From NCBI GenBank assembly GCA_934045905.1, contig OW203768.1:11188316-11252315 (forward strand): a stretch of 64,000 bases of DNA, given 5' to 3'. The stretch is from Leuctra nigra. Its lineage: Eukaryota > Arthropoda > Insecta > Plecoptera > Leuctridae. The first letter of the stretch is position 1. Each line of letters opens with the position of its first letter. Below are positions 23,593 through 35,700 of the stretch, one piece after another. The notes under the pieces were generated by a model. That model was not told where the DNA came from, did not search any database, and was given only the letters and a program-made list of their open reading frames with translations. The position numbers and the translations under genes were made by a program.

Positions 23593-23792
23593 GGCAGTTC
23601 GACGTGTGGAGTGATGACGTCACTCTCGCGAACCACATGGAGTCCGGCGGAGTTCCAGGAAGAGTTCACATCACCTTGGCGACGCTCGGACAGCTGGGGG
23701 ACAGGTTCCAGGTGGAGCCGGGGGAGGGAGGCTCCAGGGAGGGGTACCTCCAGGACCACAAGGTGGAGACGTATCTCATTATACCGCCGGCG
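23501..23792 (+). CDS. Ac76E: Cyclase exon a: C-terminal C1a
   Basis: Acceptor catgcactag before 23501 and donor ggcg|gtgagt after 23792. The first base completes a codon from the upstream exon; 97 codons follow and the exon ends in phase 0. It encodes [39 protein letters not shown] and ends [12 protein letters not shown]. This is the final, genuine copy of the 130-bp unit, recognised by aagTGGcag in place of aagTGAcag. The penultimate unit differs in having gcgcTAG at 23456-23460. Confidence 0.93.
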
Positions 23793-26700
23793 GTGAGTAC
23801 TGGAGCAGAAGTGGCGACACCTAGTGGGTAATAAACACAATGCATCTACATTTGAAATTACAACATGCTACAGAGACCTCATAGATTCCTAGACTTGATT
23901 TTGTGGTACATTATACATTTGATAAAAAAGACATGAGATAATGAAGTGATTTAAAAAAAATTAATTCAGGTGATTTTCCAGATCTATACTGTGTATATTT
24001 AAGGTGATATTTGACAGGTCACAAAGGAGACCCCACTGGGGTACTTTGGTACATTATCTGGTATAAGTAATTATAATTTTTGATCTGCGTTATCACTTAC
24101 CCAATACTTAAGTACCCAATTACTTGTATTTTGTTAAGAGCCAAGAGAAGTATCTGCAATATCTCTCCTAAATGGTCACTGAGCGATACGAAATGGTGAA
24201 AGTTTACCTTCCAGTAACAATCTCATTAGAAGTGAATGAGGTATAACATATTAGGCATATTTTCTTACAGCCCTAATTGGCATTTTATCATACCAGACAT
24301 AGATATCTGGTTCCCCTGACGCCCCCTCCCCTCCCCCCTCCCACACATATGACAAGAATGATAGGTTGTATAATTTCACAGTCAGAGTGTACCTACGTAA
24401 ATTGAACTAAGTTTCCAGTTTGTTCATAAAATCGTTCAAAATCAACTCAACAACCCTACTTTCTTATTACCATAAACATTTCAGTACTTCCAAAAGTCAC
24501 CGTATTTCAAACTTTCTTAATATAACAACCAATTAGTGTATATCATAAAATCAAGATCAATTTCTCTTCAGAATCTCCTTTAACTTAAGTTTTTGTTATT
24601 ACTAACGAAGGTATGGGGGGTCTGGTAAATGAGCATAAGTTTGGAGACTTTTTGAATTGATGCGAGAGTTTTCCAAAGTTTCGAACTTTGTTAATTTATT
24701 AGTTTGAAATTGCTAACCTCAGCTCTCTATACTCCAGTTATCCGCAACAAAGATGAAGTTGACAACGTGTCGTGATATTTTATTATAACTACACTCGGTT
24801 GTCTCTCTAAGCGATAACGATGCTTTTGTGATTTGTTTACATTGTTTTGTTAGCTTTGGGAATTTATAATTTTCAGCTTACTCATTTGTTAGGAATGAGT
24901 TTCTGTATTGATATAGTTATAATTTTTTTTAAATGTATAGCACTAATTATAGTATTGCTTGAAAGAAACATAATAATTAGTAATATCGAAAAACGTTGGT
25001 GTAATTGCATATATTGAGGTTTGTTCGATTGGTTTTCAATTTAGCGATTGTTTTACCTTAAATAAATGATTTCTTTGATATAGTAAACAAGTTTTCTTAT
25101 ATTACCTATAAGAGACCAAATTGAACATTATGTTTCACGTAAAACTTTCTATGCTCCGTTCCTAACTATACTGTGTAACCGCATAGCGTTGTCACTTATT
25201 TTAACTAATACGATTTGCGAGTACATGATCAGTCCAGATACAAAATAGTGTACAATATGGATATTGTCGGTACTTTTCTACCATTTGGAGATATAAGACT
25301 GTGATATATGATATGTTGCAGAAAGTGGAGGCTAAGGACGAGGAAAAGAACGGGGAGCCCGGGGGAGGGGGGTTGAAGACGGAGGAGTCCTTGGCCTTGA
25401 GGAACCGCTCCCCCAGCAAGATGACCAAGTACGTGGAGTGCTGGGGAGCCGACAAACCCTTCGCCAACATTGCGGAGACTACCCTGGCCAAGAACATCGG
25501 TCTCACGGTGAGAACAACCTCATACGTCATGGAATATACGTCATTGAGCTAGTACTGAAAGTAAAAGGCGGAAGTGAAAGTGGAAGTCAATTTTCGCGAT
25601 TTTGCGTTGCAAACTTTTGGAATTATGTTATCAAGCACAATCAATTGCCATTTGACTGATGTCAACAAATACTGTTACCTATATTGAAGTATTCTCTTAC
25701 ACAATTACTCATATGATTTGATCAAGTCATAATTACTGGTTTTCTGAACTTAAGAATCATTGAAATTTACTTCCGCCCTTCTACCTCTGAAATACTGAAT
25801 TGTATTTTGCATGGACTTTTCAAATGGAATGAAAAATATTTCAAAATCTACTCTTTGCTGAAAATTAAGCCACAAATATTAACACTCCAAATTAGTGATT
25901 AGATTTACAAATTAATTAATCATGTAAGGGAAAATTTGATGACAAAATAAGCTTTCAACAAAATACATTGAAATTAAACAATTATGTTTTACGATCATAG
26001 CAGCTATAGGCTATGATTATAATTATGATCATTTCTTGGAAATGAGTTCGTCGGTTCTACCTAAAGTTAGAGGCAAAGCCTCTATAAATAAGTAATGTTG
26101 TGATGGAAACTTGTTGTTTCAGAGCTACTCCATGATCGAGTCCAACCTGTTGCCCAGCGAGAACACGTGTCTGGAATGCAAGTGAGTTCGATCAAGTTGT
26201 TCAGTCTTAAAGTTCAGTTCAGTTGTTTAGTCTAGCGTTTCTGTAAATTCAACCGCGGGGTTTTAATTAAGATAAGTAATATTGTGGAAGCGGAGCCCGC
26301 ATAAAACTCAAGCTCTTTTGTGCGTGTGTTGTGAACATTTCTATTCACAACTGGAGCCCCCAATAAATTCACGGGGCTAAGAATCATCGTATAAAATATA
26401 AAGTAATTGAGCGGACGTACCTTTTGACTTGTTTGCTGGGTTTAGATTGTTGTTTACAATTTTTCGTTGTTGGTGAGATACAGGTCCGAACGTTTGCTCC
26501 GATCAAGCTGAAATTTTGCATACATGTAGGGTTCACTTGTCCGATTAGCTATATAGTTTTTAAACAAAATCTCCTGATTGGTTGCAAAACCAGAATATAT
26601 GTATAAGTTTTGAATTTAGCAGACTAAAAAGACCATAGATTCTATCGTGTTTTCAAAATTAAAGCAAAATTGGTTAAAGTTTTAGCAAATATTAAAGTTC

Positions 26701-29700
26701 AAGATCGCTTTATGTCGAATCTAAACATGTTCTGACATGTTGACAGGAAGGGGCTGAGCTCCGAGGACTTGAATCCTGTCCTGCTGTGGTTCAGGAAGTC
26801 TAAACATGAACAGGAATACCGCAACCAGCCCGACCCGCAGTTCAAGTACTACATCATCTCCGCGGTGGCCCTGTTCCTGTGCATGGCGATCATCCAGATC
26901 ATCTCCATTCCAAGGTCAGTTGATCCTTTGGGAGCAGAAATCATTCGTGATGTAGCTACATTTTACTTGACACCATGGAATGCAACACAACTTTTAAGCA
27001 AAATTTCAACCAAAGCGTCAAGATAGTTAGTTAGCTGTAGTTGATGTACGAGGTATATTAATGGGAATGTTGGTTACTCCGACATAATGAAAATGTTTAT
27101 AGAGAATGGAGGAAACATAAAATAAAAATATTCGTTCTTCAAAACGTTGCAAGAAATTATTTACTTTTAAAGAACAGACAGACGTTTGTGAATGGTAAAC
27201 GGAAGACACATAATATTTCTTCTTTATTTGAATAGAAACAAATGAGCGTCGTTGGAAGAAAAACTGTATTTTTTCTTCGTTCCACAGAGGTAATTCTTTT
27301 ACTTCGGATGTACAATGTCCCGATAATGTTAGCGGTAGGATTTATCAGTTGTAACCTAAGTTTGAAACCTTAGCAGTCTAGATGGCTGTGTTTCATTGGC
27401 TGTTGCCATGGTTTCAACTGATAAATCCTACCGCTAACTTTATCGGGACATTGTAAAATCGAAGTAAAAGAATTATACGTTTGTGGAATGAAGACAAATA
27501 AAAGTTTTACTATGAGAACATTTTCTGATGCAAGATGCCTATACAAATTAATAGATGCTGACAAAGTGATATGTGAAACAAATTGGCAATGTTCAAAAGT
27601 CTTAACACCGATCTGAACGGCCACTGTTCTTGCAGCGGCATCGTGCTGTGGGGGTCGTACGGCGCCACCCTCATCGCCCTCCTCGTGTTCGTCTACCTGT
27701 GCTGGCTGGAGGGTTGCCGCGACGCCGGCCGACGGGACTCGGAGACGCCCAGCGGCGTCAGCGACGGCGGCGGCGGCCAAGTGGTCAGCGGGAGTCGGTG
27801 GCTCAGGCTCATCGTCTTCGTCGTCGCCGTCACGCTCATTGCAGTCTGTCCAGTCATCACGCTGGCAAGTTCATGCGTTGCGGACGAGTGGCACACATAC
27901 TACTTACTTGTCTTGTCTTGCGGACGAGTGGCCCACATACCACTTGTCTTGCGGACGAGTAGCCTACCGACTACTTACTTTCCAAAGTTTTGGACGAGTG
28001 GCTTTAATTTATACATCTTTCTTCAAACTAAAATAAAGACTACATTTGTAAATAAATGTTGTAAAATACACAGAATAGCTATCAATAAAATAATACATTC
28101 ATTGATATAACATAAGTGAAAATGATTAATGATTGAACAGAATTGGAAAAGCTAACTAACAACTAATTACTATAACAATGGTTTCTAAATATTTGAATTG
28201 AACCCTTTAGGGGCAATAAAACTATATAAATGATCGTTGAACTTAACTTTGAATAGCTATTGCGAAGTGACTAAGGTAGTTGCAGCGATACCGTTGTGGA
28301 AAGCCGACTGGCACTTACAGTTTGACTTAATATTTCGATCATTAGAACGAGAAAAAAGAATATTATCTATCTATATAAAAGCAAAACTCTTAATTTCTTG
28401 TTATTTGTTTTCAGTTTCACAGGGACCAAAATTTTATTTAAATGCAAAATCGCGAAACCTAATTGGTTTATTAGAAACTTTAACATAATAAAGTGAAGTT
28501 TGGTCAACTGAAGTTGTAAAAAGGCATACTCTTCTCAATAAATGAAGCCATAGATTTGAAATAATTTTGAAGTAATTTCCATGAAATATTTCTGTAAGTT
28601 TCTCCACATCAATTGCTAAAGTAAAGTCATGATCTATTCCAAGAAGACGCTCAAAGTGTTTCTTCAGCTGTAACATTGTCCTTCTTCCACAGCTGGACGT
28701 GGAAGACTCGGTGACGCCGACGACCTCCCCCGAGGACGTCGTCAACGCGACGGCGGAGGACGTCGTCGGCACGACGCTGATGATCATCGACCCCGCCCCG
28801 ACGTTCGAGGTCGAGGTCATCAACTCCGTGCCGGTGAGTTCAAGGTCACAGGGTCAATGAGGGGAAACCAATTACTTTTGTATCCCACACCTGACACCAA
28901 ATGTAGTGGGATTATATTTTAGTTCTAGAGGCTTTTCTGTTATTTAATTAAGCAGAAGGCTTTGGATTGCATGGGTTAAATGCATAACGTTACAGAATCA
29001 TATTAATGAGAATGTCTGCCCCTCAATGGTAGAAAGGCGGAAGTCCATTTTCTCGATTTTGCTTTGCACACTTTTGGATCTAGTTAAGCTCTTTCGACTT
29101 ATTGAAATAAATATTCTGTTACACAATGACTGTCAAGAGTGGGTAATTATAATGTGAATTATAATGGGTTTTGCATGGTTGAGTTTATGGGCCTTCTGAG
29201 ATCTGGAGTGTCCTAGTTTATCCCGCCGGGCATTCTGGATATTTAACACTTTAAACATGAAACTACGGCGGTACAAACGTTGTCATAACTTATACTTTAT
29301 TTTGGTTAGTTGTTCTTCCGACTCCGAGGGGCGTTTCACACTTTGTGGATGGAGAGTGGCCGAAAGTGTAGTAATGTTTTTTGTTCTGTTCTCTTTAAAG
29401 TTCCCTTATTTCGAACATTTCAGTGCATGTTTCGTAATACTAATGAAATATTTTGGCAGACATTCGTAGTTTTTAAGTTTGTATTCAAGTTCAAAATCTG
29501 TGTCTCTTTGCATTGGGTTACACGCATTTTCATCTTCAATTTAAAAGCATTTAGGTCGTATATTGTGATTGTATTATTATACATTATAAACTTAACAATT
29601 GTGTCTTATAATTTCTAAAATAAACTCTCCTCTTTTCGAATCTTATTGTGAGGCGTGCGGTTCAACGCCAGCCACATAGGCAGTGCCTAGGCAGTGTCTC

Positions 29701-32700
29701 ACTAAACCCCGCCTATTCTCAGTCGTACCTGTACGGCTCCGTGCTGTCGCTGGCGGCCACCTCCATGTTCCTGCGCGTCGGCTTCCTGCTCAAGCTGTTC
29801 CTGATGCTGGCGACGGTGGCGGTGCACGTCAACCTCTTTGCCACGACGCCCAACGTCTTCGAGAAGTACTACGAGCTGCACGAGGACGGGTGAGTGCCGT
29901 CGTTGATTCCCAAAAGTATGAACAACAACTTTTTACTTGGAGAAGGACCCTCGTTTAATAAAAATAATGATTCTGGATCTCAATATTTTATATTTAACGA
30001 CGGTCCTTTCGCGACTAAAAGTTTCTGTAACGCCACCAAGTGTAAAAAATTAACATCTTGAGGTAATAGTGCAACTCTATTGCGCATGGGCACGGCACTC
30101 GAATGTCATGAAAACGTATTCAGTACGTAAAAGTCAAATTAAATCGTGAAATATCATACATTGATGCGTACCTCTGTACCAACCTATACAATTAAATATA
30201 ATAAACATATTTCATTACAACACACATTCATTCATATTCTTACAAAAACTAGATGTTTATTCACCAAAAGCAACATTTTGACCGATTGCTAATGTTTTGA
30301 TCACGGACTTCTGAACGAGGCGTGAAGAACACTGATGCTCGAATTCAATCTTCAGCCATCTTCTTTCACTAGCGCATTCTACTCTACTGGTACTTAGGGT
30401 CAAATTAGGAAAGTACTATAGTATAGTGACCCGCAGTCGATCTGTGGATTGGGATTTTCTTGAAAAACAGGTATTTTACGAACCCCTTAGCGAGCTCAAC
30501 CCAAGAGAAGGCTCGGCATAAACAATGGGGCATGGTGCGCACGCAGGTAAAGTAGGGGACGGGAAAGTAAAAAGACCCTTTTCCAATCCACAGATCGACT
30601 GCGGATGACTATAGTAGCATCACTCTATGACACCTTTCACTTCCTCCGACTGAATCGTGAAGTGAAAGATTCGAAGAGTGTCAAAGGTTGGTCAAGAGAG
30701 GGTTGAAATGTTTCCGAGATATCGGTCTTGTCAGTGGTGTGGGTCCGCGGCGTGAGAGAGTCGCAGCAAGTGAAGGTGTCTCAGCTCTGAGCGAGAGAGT
30801 CGCAGCAAGTGAAGTGAAACTCGTGTTCCAGCTTTGCCGCCCTCCCCGTGCTGCTCAAGGTCGCCGTGCTGCTGGTCGTGTTCGTCGTCCTCCTCCACGC
30901 ACTGGACAGACAGATCCCTGTGTCAGTCGCAGCAAGTGAAGGGAGACTATGTTCCAGCTTCGCCGCCCTCCCCGTGCTGCTCAAGGTCGCCGTGCTGCTG
31001 GTCGTGTTCGTCGTGCTCCTCCACGCCCTGGACAGACAGATCGAGTTCACGTCGCGCACCGACTACCTGTGGAAGGCGAAGCTGAAGGTGGAGCAGGAGG
31101 AGGTGGAGACGATGAGGGGAATCAACAAGATCCTCCTCGAGAACATTCTGCCCGCGCACGTGGCGGAGCACTTCCTGGAGAAGAGGAGCTCGCAGGTGAG
31201 TGACGTCATCACTGTCATTGACATTTTAACATTATCGTGCAGAATAGCACTTCAATCATTTGATCTCCTTGTATTCTCGAATAAATTTATTTCCCCCAGC
31301 TCTTATATAACAAAATTATGTTCGGACACTTTTTGATTATTATGATAGATAGAGTCTGGTCTATCGTGGATGATTTGGAACAATATGGATTTCTAACATG
31401 AACTAAATATAGTACATAAATTTGCTAATTTTTTAAGGTACCAATGTTCAAAGTACAACAGTATCTACTTTACAAACCACGAAAATGATTAACAGAATTA
31501 AGGCATATGCACTAATTTTACGGCTTAACTTACAATATCATGGGACATTTCAGTTAAAAGCTGTCAAAACGAATCAACATCCCAAGAAATCGAACCTTTT
31601 TATGTGGATTCTATACCCATTCTCACGTGTTAAAATTTATCAATTGGTTCTATTCCTTTAGCTATCAGACCAGATAGACACTGACTGTCTATTTATACCT
31701 TGCATCTAAATCCCAATCTTACTATTATTTTCCCAAGAGATGTCATCAGTGTTTTGTCTGTCTTGATTCTTGAGCGAGCTCTGATTGGTTGTACAGGAGC
31801 TGTACCACGAGAGATACAGCTGCATCGCCGTCATGTTCGCGTCGATCCCCAACTACAAGGAGTTCTACGACGAGAACGACGTCAACAAGCAGGGGCTGGA
31901 GTGTCTCAGACTCCTCAACGAGATTATCTGCGACTTCGACAAGGTGAGGGCAGGGCAGGGCAGGGCAGGGCAGGGCAAGGGTATTTATCTGATTGCATTT
32001 TTTTTTATCTTTTACACACATTTATTTTTTTGAAAAGTGCATGTGATTCTGTTGTACATGTCAGTGTTAACAAAACTTTTTTTTTAATGTTAACCCTTCC
32101 TGAAAAATATTATGAGGTATCAGAAAATAAAAAAGTAAATAAAAATAATTTGAGAAGAGAAGAAGAAGTTTTGAGAACTTCATGAAGAAGTTTGATGTTG
32201 GATGATTTTCTTGATATGCATGCGCATATAGGAACAAAATTTGCAAGGGGAGGATAATATTGTAAAACTAGGAAAACGCTCAGTGTAACGCGTTGATGAG
32301 CGAGCACGGGTACGTGCAAATTCTCGAACCGGAAATGCGTACACAACGCACAGAAAACATATACATCCATATGGAATTGATTATGATATCAACTTAAAAG
32401 TGTATGCTTTTCATCGAAACTTTAAAATAGCATCTAAGCACCTGGTTCATAAAGCAAATCAGAAACAATTTTCAATTGGCACTGGAAAACATTCATTTCG
32501 ATACTTCATTACTGACAGATATTAAAAATGTAAATAACTTCATACGTTCTTAACTGATTGGGATGAAATTTTGTAAAATAAGAGACAATATTGGTCTTAA
32601 TGATCATGCAAAATATGAGTTTGATCAGAATTATCGAAGACCGTTTTCATTTTTCAGCCTATCAGGAGATATTTATTTAAATTTTAACCAATGAATCTGA

Positions 32701-35700
32701 GTAACGCGTTGATGAGCGAGCACGGATACGCGCAACACCTCGAACCGAAATTCTGTCTATCGAAAATGTCATTAAAAGCCAATAATTCTAAAATTTCGCC
32801 ACAGATTTGTATAGAAATCTCAAAACATTCCTAAAATATTGGTCCAAATAACCATGCAAAGCTTTAAGTTGATCAATTGAACCTTTATGATTGAACTGTT
32901 CCGTGTTAATTTTCAAAAATCACAGGATCTCCTTCAATAAATATACCTGAGACCACTCATATGATATAAGTGTGTCTACACAATATCAGATCGACTGTTG
33001 AACGGTCATTATCAGTTTCATTTGCGTTTGAAAGTTTCTGCTCTAACTACCTTGCCTTGAACTGAAGAGTCGAAGTCGCCGTGAATTTGACAGCCAACAC
33101 GCTAATAGTCCGTAAAATGTCAATAACGTTTGGATTTAAACACAGATTAGTATGAAAATTGTCAAAAATGCAGATAATGTTGGACCCAACCATCATGCGA
33201 AGTTATAAGTTGATCGTTCAATCGGTTATAGTTTAAATTTCTAAAAACACAGGAAAGATGGTTTTAAATTTTAACCAATGGGAGGATTTGGCTGAAACTT
33301 TGTTTGATTGGGTACAATGTTGGGGGTAATGACTTGTCAAAATTTCAATTTGATCAAAACAACCAATCGAAAGTTAATTTTTTTTAAATTTGAACCAATC
33401 AATGGATTTCAAAAAAATTAGGGTCTGCAACAATCAGAAATGTTACGTACATGTGTGCAAAATTTCAGCTCGATCGAAGAAAAACTCTGACCTGTATATC
33501 GTCAGTAACAGAAAAAAAAAAAAACAAACAAAAAAAAAAACAGAGGTCCGTGCCAAAAGAGCCAAATGGAGACGCTCGCTTCGCTCGCTCAATAAATTGA
33601 GCTGGAGATACTAGTGTCTACGAAGACAATGGGGGGGTCTGGGGGGTGGGCCCCCCAGCGAAATGCGGTTCGGGGTGCACAGCCTGAGAAACATTTTGAA
33701 TTTCAGGCATGAATTTGTAGTATTAATACGCGATTTTAACACTTTTTAAGCATATTTTTATCTTGACATATAAATGTACTACCTATATGAACATAGTGTG
33801 GGGAATGGAATCAGGAGGGGGTCCCCCATCCCCCTCCCCCTCCTACGCACCTCTAGATATGTAAATGATGATCGATGTATGAGGCAACTGCCAACTGATG
33901 TGTGTTTTGTCTGCAGTTGCTGCTGAAACCCAAGTTCAGCGGCATCGAGAAGATCAAGACCATCGGCAGCACCTACATGTTAGCGTCGGGGCTGCGGCCG
34001 GGCAAGGAGGACGGCGGAGGGGTGAGACGTTTAGCTGTACACTTGCACTTGATAGGGATAATAGTTGATAAATAATAGAAGATCAAGACTATCGGCAGCA
34101 CCTACATGTTAGCGTCGGGGCTGCGCCCGGGCAAGGAGGACGGCGGAGGGGTGAGACGTTTAGCTGTACACTTGCACTTGATAGGGATAATAGTTGATAA
34201 ATAATAGAAGATCAAGACTATCGGCAGCACCTACATGTTAGCGTCGGGGCTGCGGCCGGGCAAGGAGGATGGCGGAGGGGTGAGACAATTAGCCGTACAC
34301 TGATAGTAATAATAGTTGTGATTTCAATGCAAATGTCTTACAGAGTTACTCTAGCTAGGCTCTCTAACTCTAGCCATTTAGAAGATCATTACAAAAGATT
34401 GATTGAAAGAAGCTGAAAATATAATATCTTCAAATCAATTTATACTAATCTAATGATGTACTATTTCTTTCTTATGTCTAACAGGATGAAGCGAAGGTTG
34501 GTTAAATTTGATTCAGTTAAAAGTAGAGATATGAACTACGAGAGAAAAGGAGAACCGCACAACCCCAGTCCACACAAAATGCCCTTATATTTACCTACTC
34601 GAAGATTCTATTCCTCTTCTCTCGGGTGTATCATAGCACAAAGTTCATTACAATTTATTTTTATTTCGTGGAAACCAAAAACATATGTTTTTAGGCAGTA
34701 TGTTTACAGATAATATGATAACACAATGCAGCAAAATGTTGTTTAAAATATTGATACAGATTATCTTCATAAAATCAAATTGTTATGTGCATGATGTAGT
34801 TTGACATAAGTTATTTACCTTTTTATTTATTAATTGATTTACAGCTTAAATAATAATTATTTGTTAGTATGATAATGACAATGTATAGCGTTGAACGTAC
34901 TGATGAATGTTGCAGGACGTATTGAAGCAGCAAGAGCACAACGTCCTCGCGCTCGTCGAGTTCGCCGTCGCTCTCATGACGATCCTGGACCAGATCAACC
35001 GCGAGTCGTTCCAGCGGTTCAAGCTGCGCGTGGGTCTGAACCACGGGCCGGTGATCGCCGGCGTGGTCGGCGCGCAGAAGCCGCAGTACGACATCTGGGG
35101 CAACACGGTCAACGTGGCCAGCCGCATGGACAGCTGCGGCATGATGGGCAGGATGCAGGTCAGAGAACCAAATACTTTCGAATATGTCCAAATTTGATCA
35201 TTTTATTTTTTCAAGTTGTTTTGTTTATTTCATTATTTACTGTCATCCTACTTTTCAACACAAAATTAAACACATTATCTATCTACATATAGAGAGAAAT
35301 AAAATATTCATAAATGGGCTTTATTTAATTTTGAACTGTTAAAACATTAAATTCGTGCCCATAAAATGTATACATTTTCTTAAATTGGTAATATTTAAAA
35401 AATAATACTCTTTTATATACATTTCAAAAATTATAATTTTTAAAAACATATGTACTACATGTAATTTTTTTATGTTTTCATGATTTTATATCACTTCTTT
35501 TGTTAAATGAAATAGTACATTTCATGCTTGTGAAATTGTAAAAATTGTGAAATTGTCTGTATATTCAAAAATCATTTTTTTTCTATTTATGACTGAGGAT
35601 AAGATTATTGACAAGATTCTCAATTATTCATAGTTCTGGAATTTTTGGAATCATACGCAGTTCTATTTGGTATTCTGTAAGATTTGCAATGTCAATTTGC

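Noticed and set aside
23394..23840. 148-residue minus-strand frame over the first cyclase exon
   Set aside because: Antisense shadow of a GC-rich exon; no motif, and the + strand has exact splice sites and family motifs.
30688..31203. Overlapping frames around the TM12 exon on both strands
   Set aside because: All but the exon h frame are shadows of the duplicated GC-rich segment.
34823..35191. Two minus-strand frames of 92-122 residues
   Set aside because: Antisense to cyclase exon k, which has catalytic motifs and splice sites.
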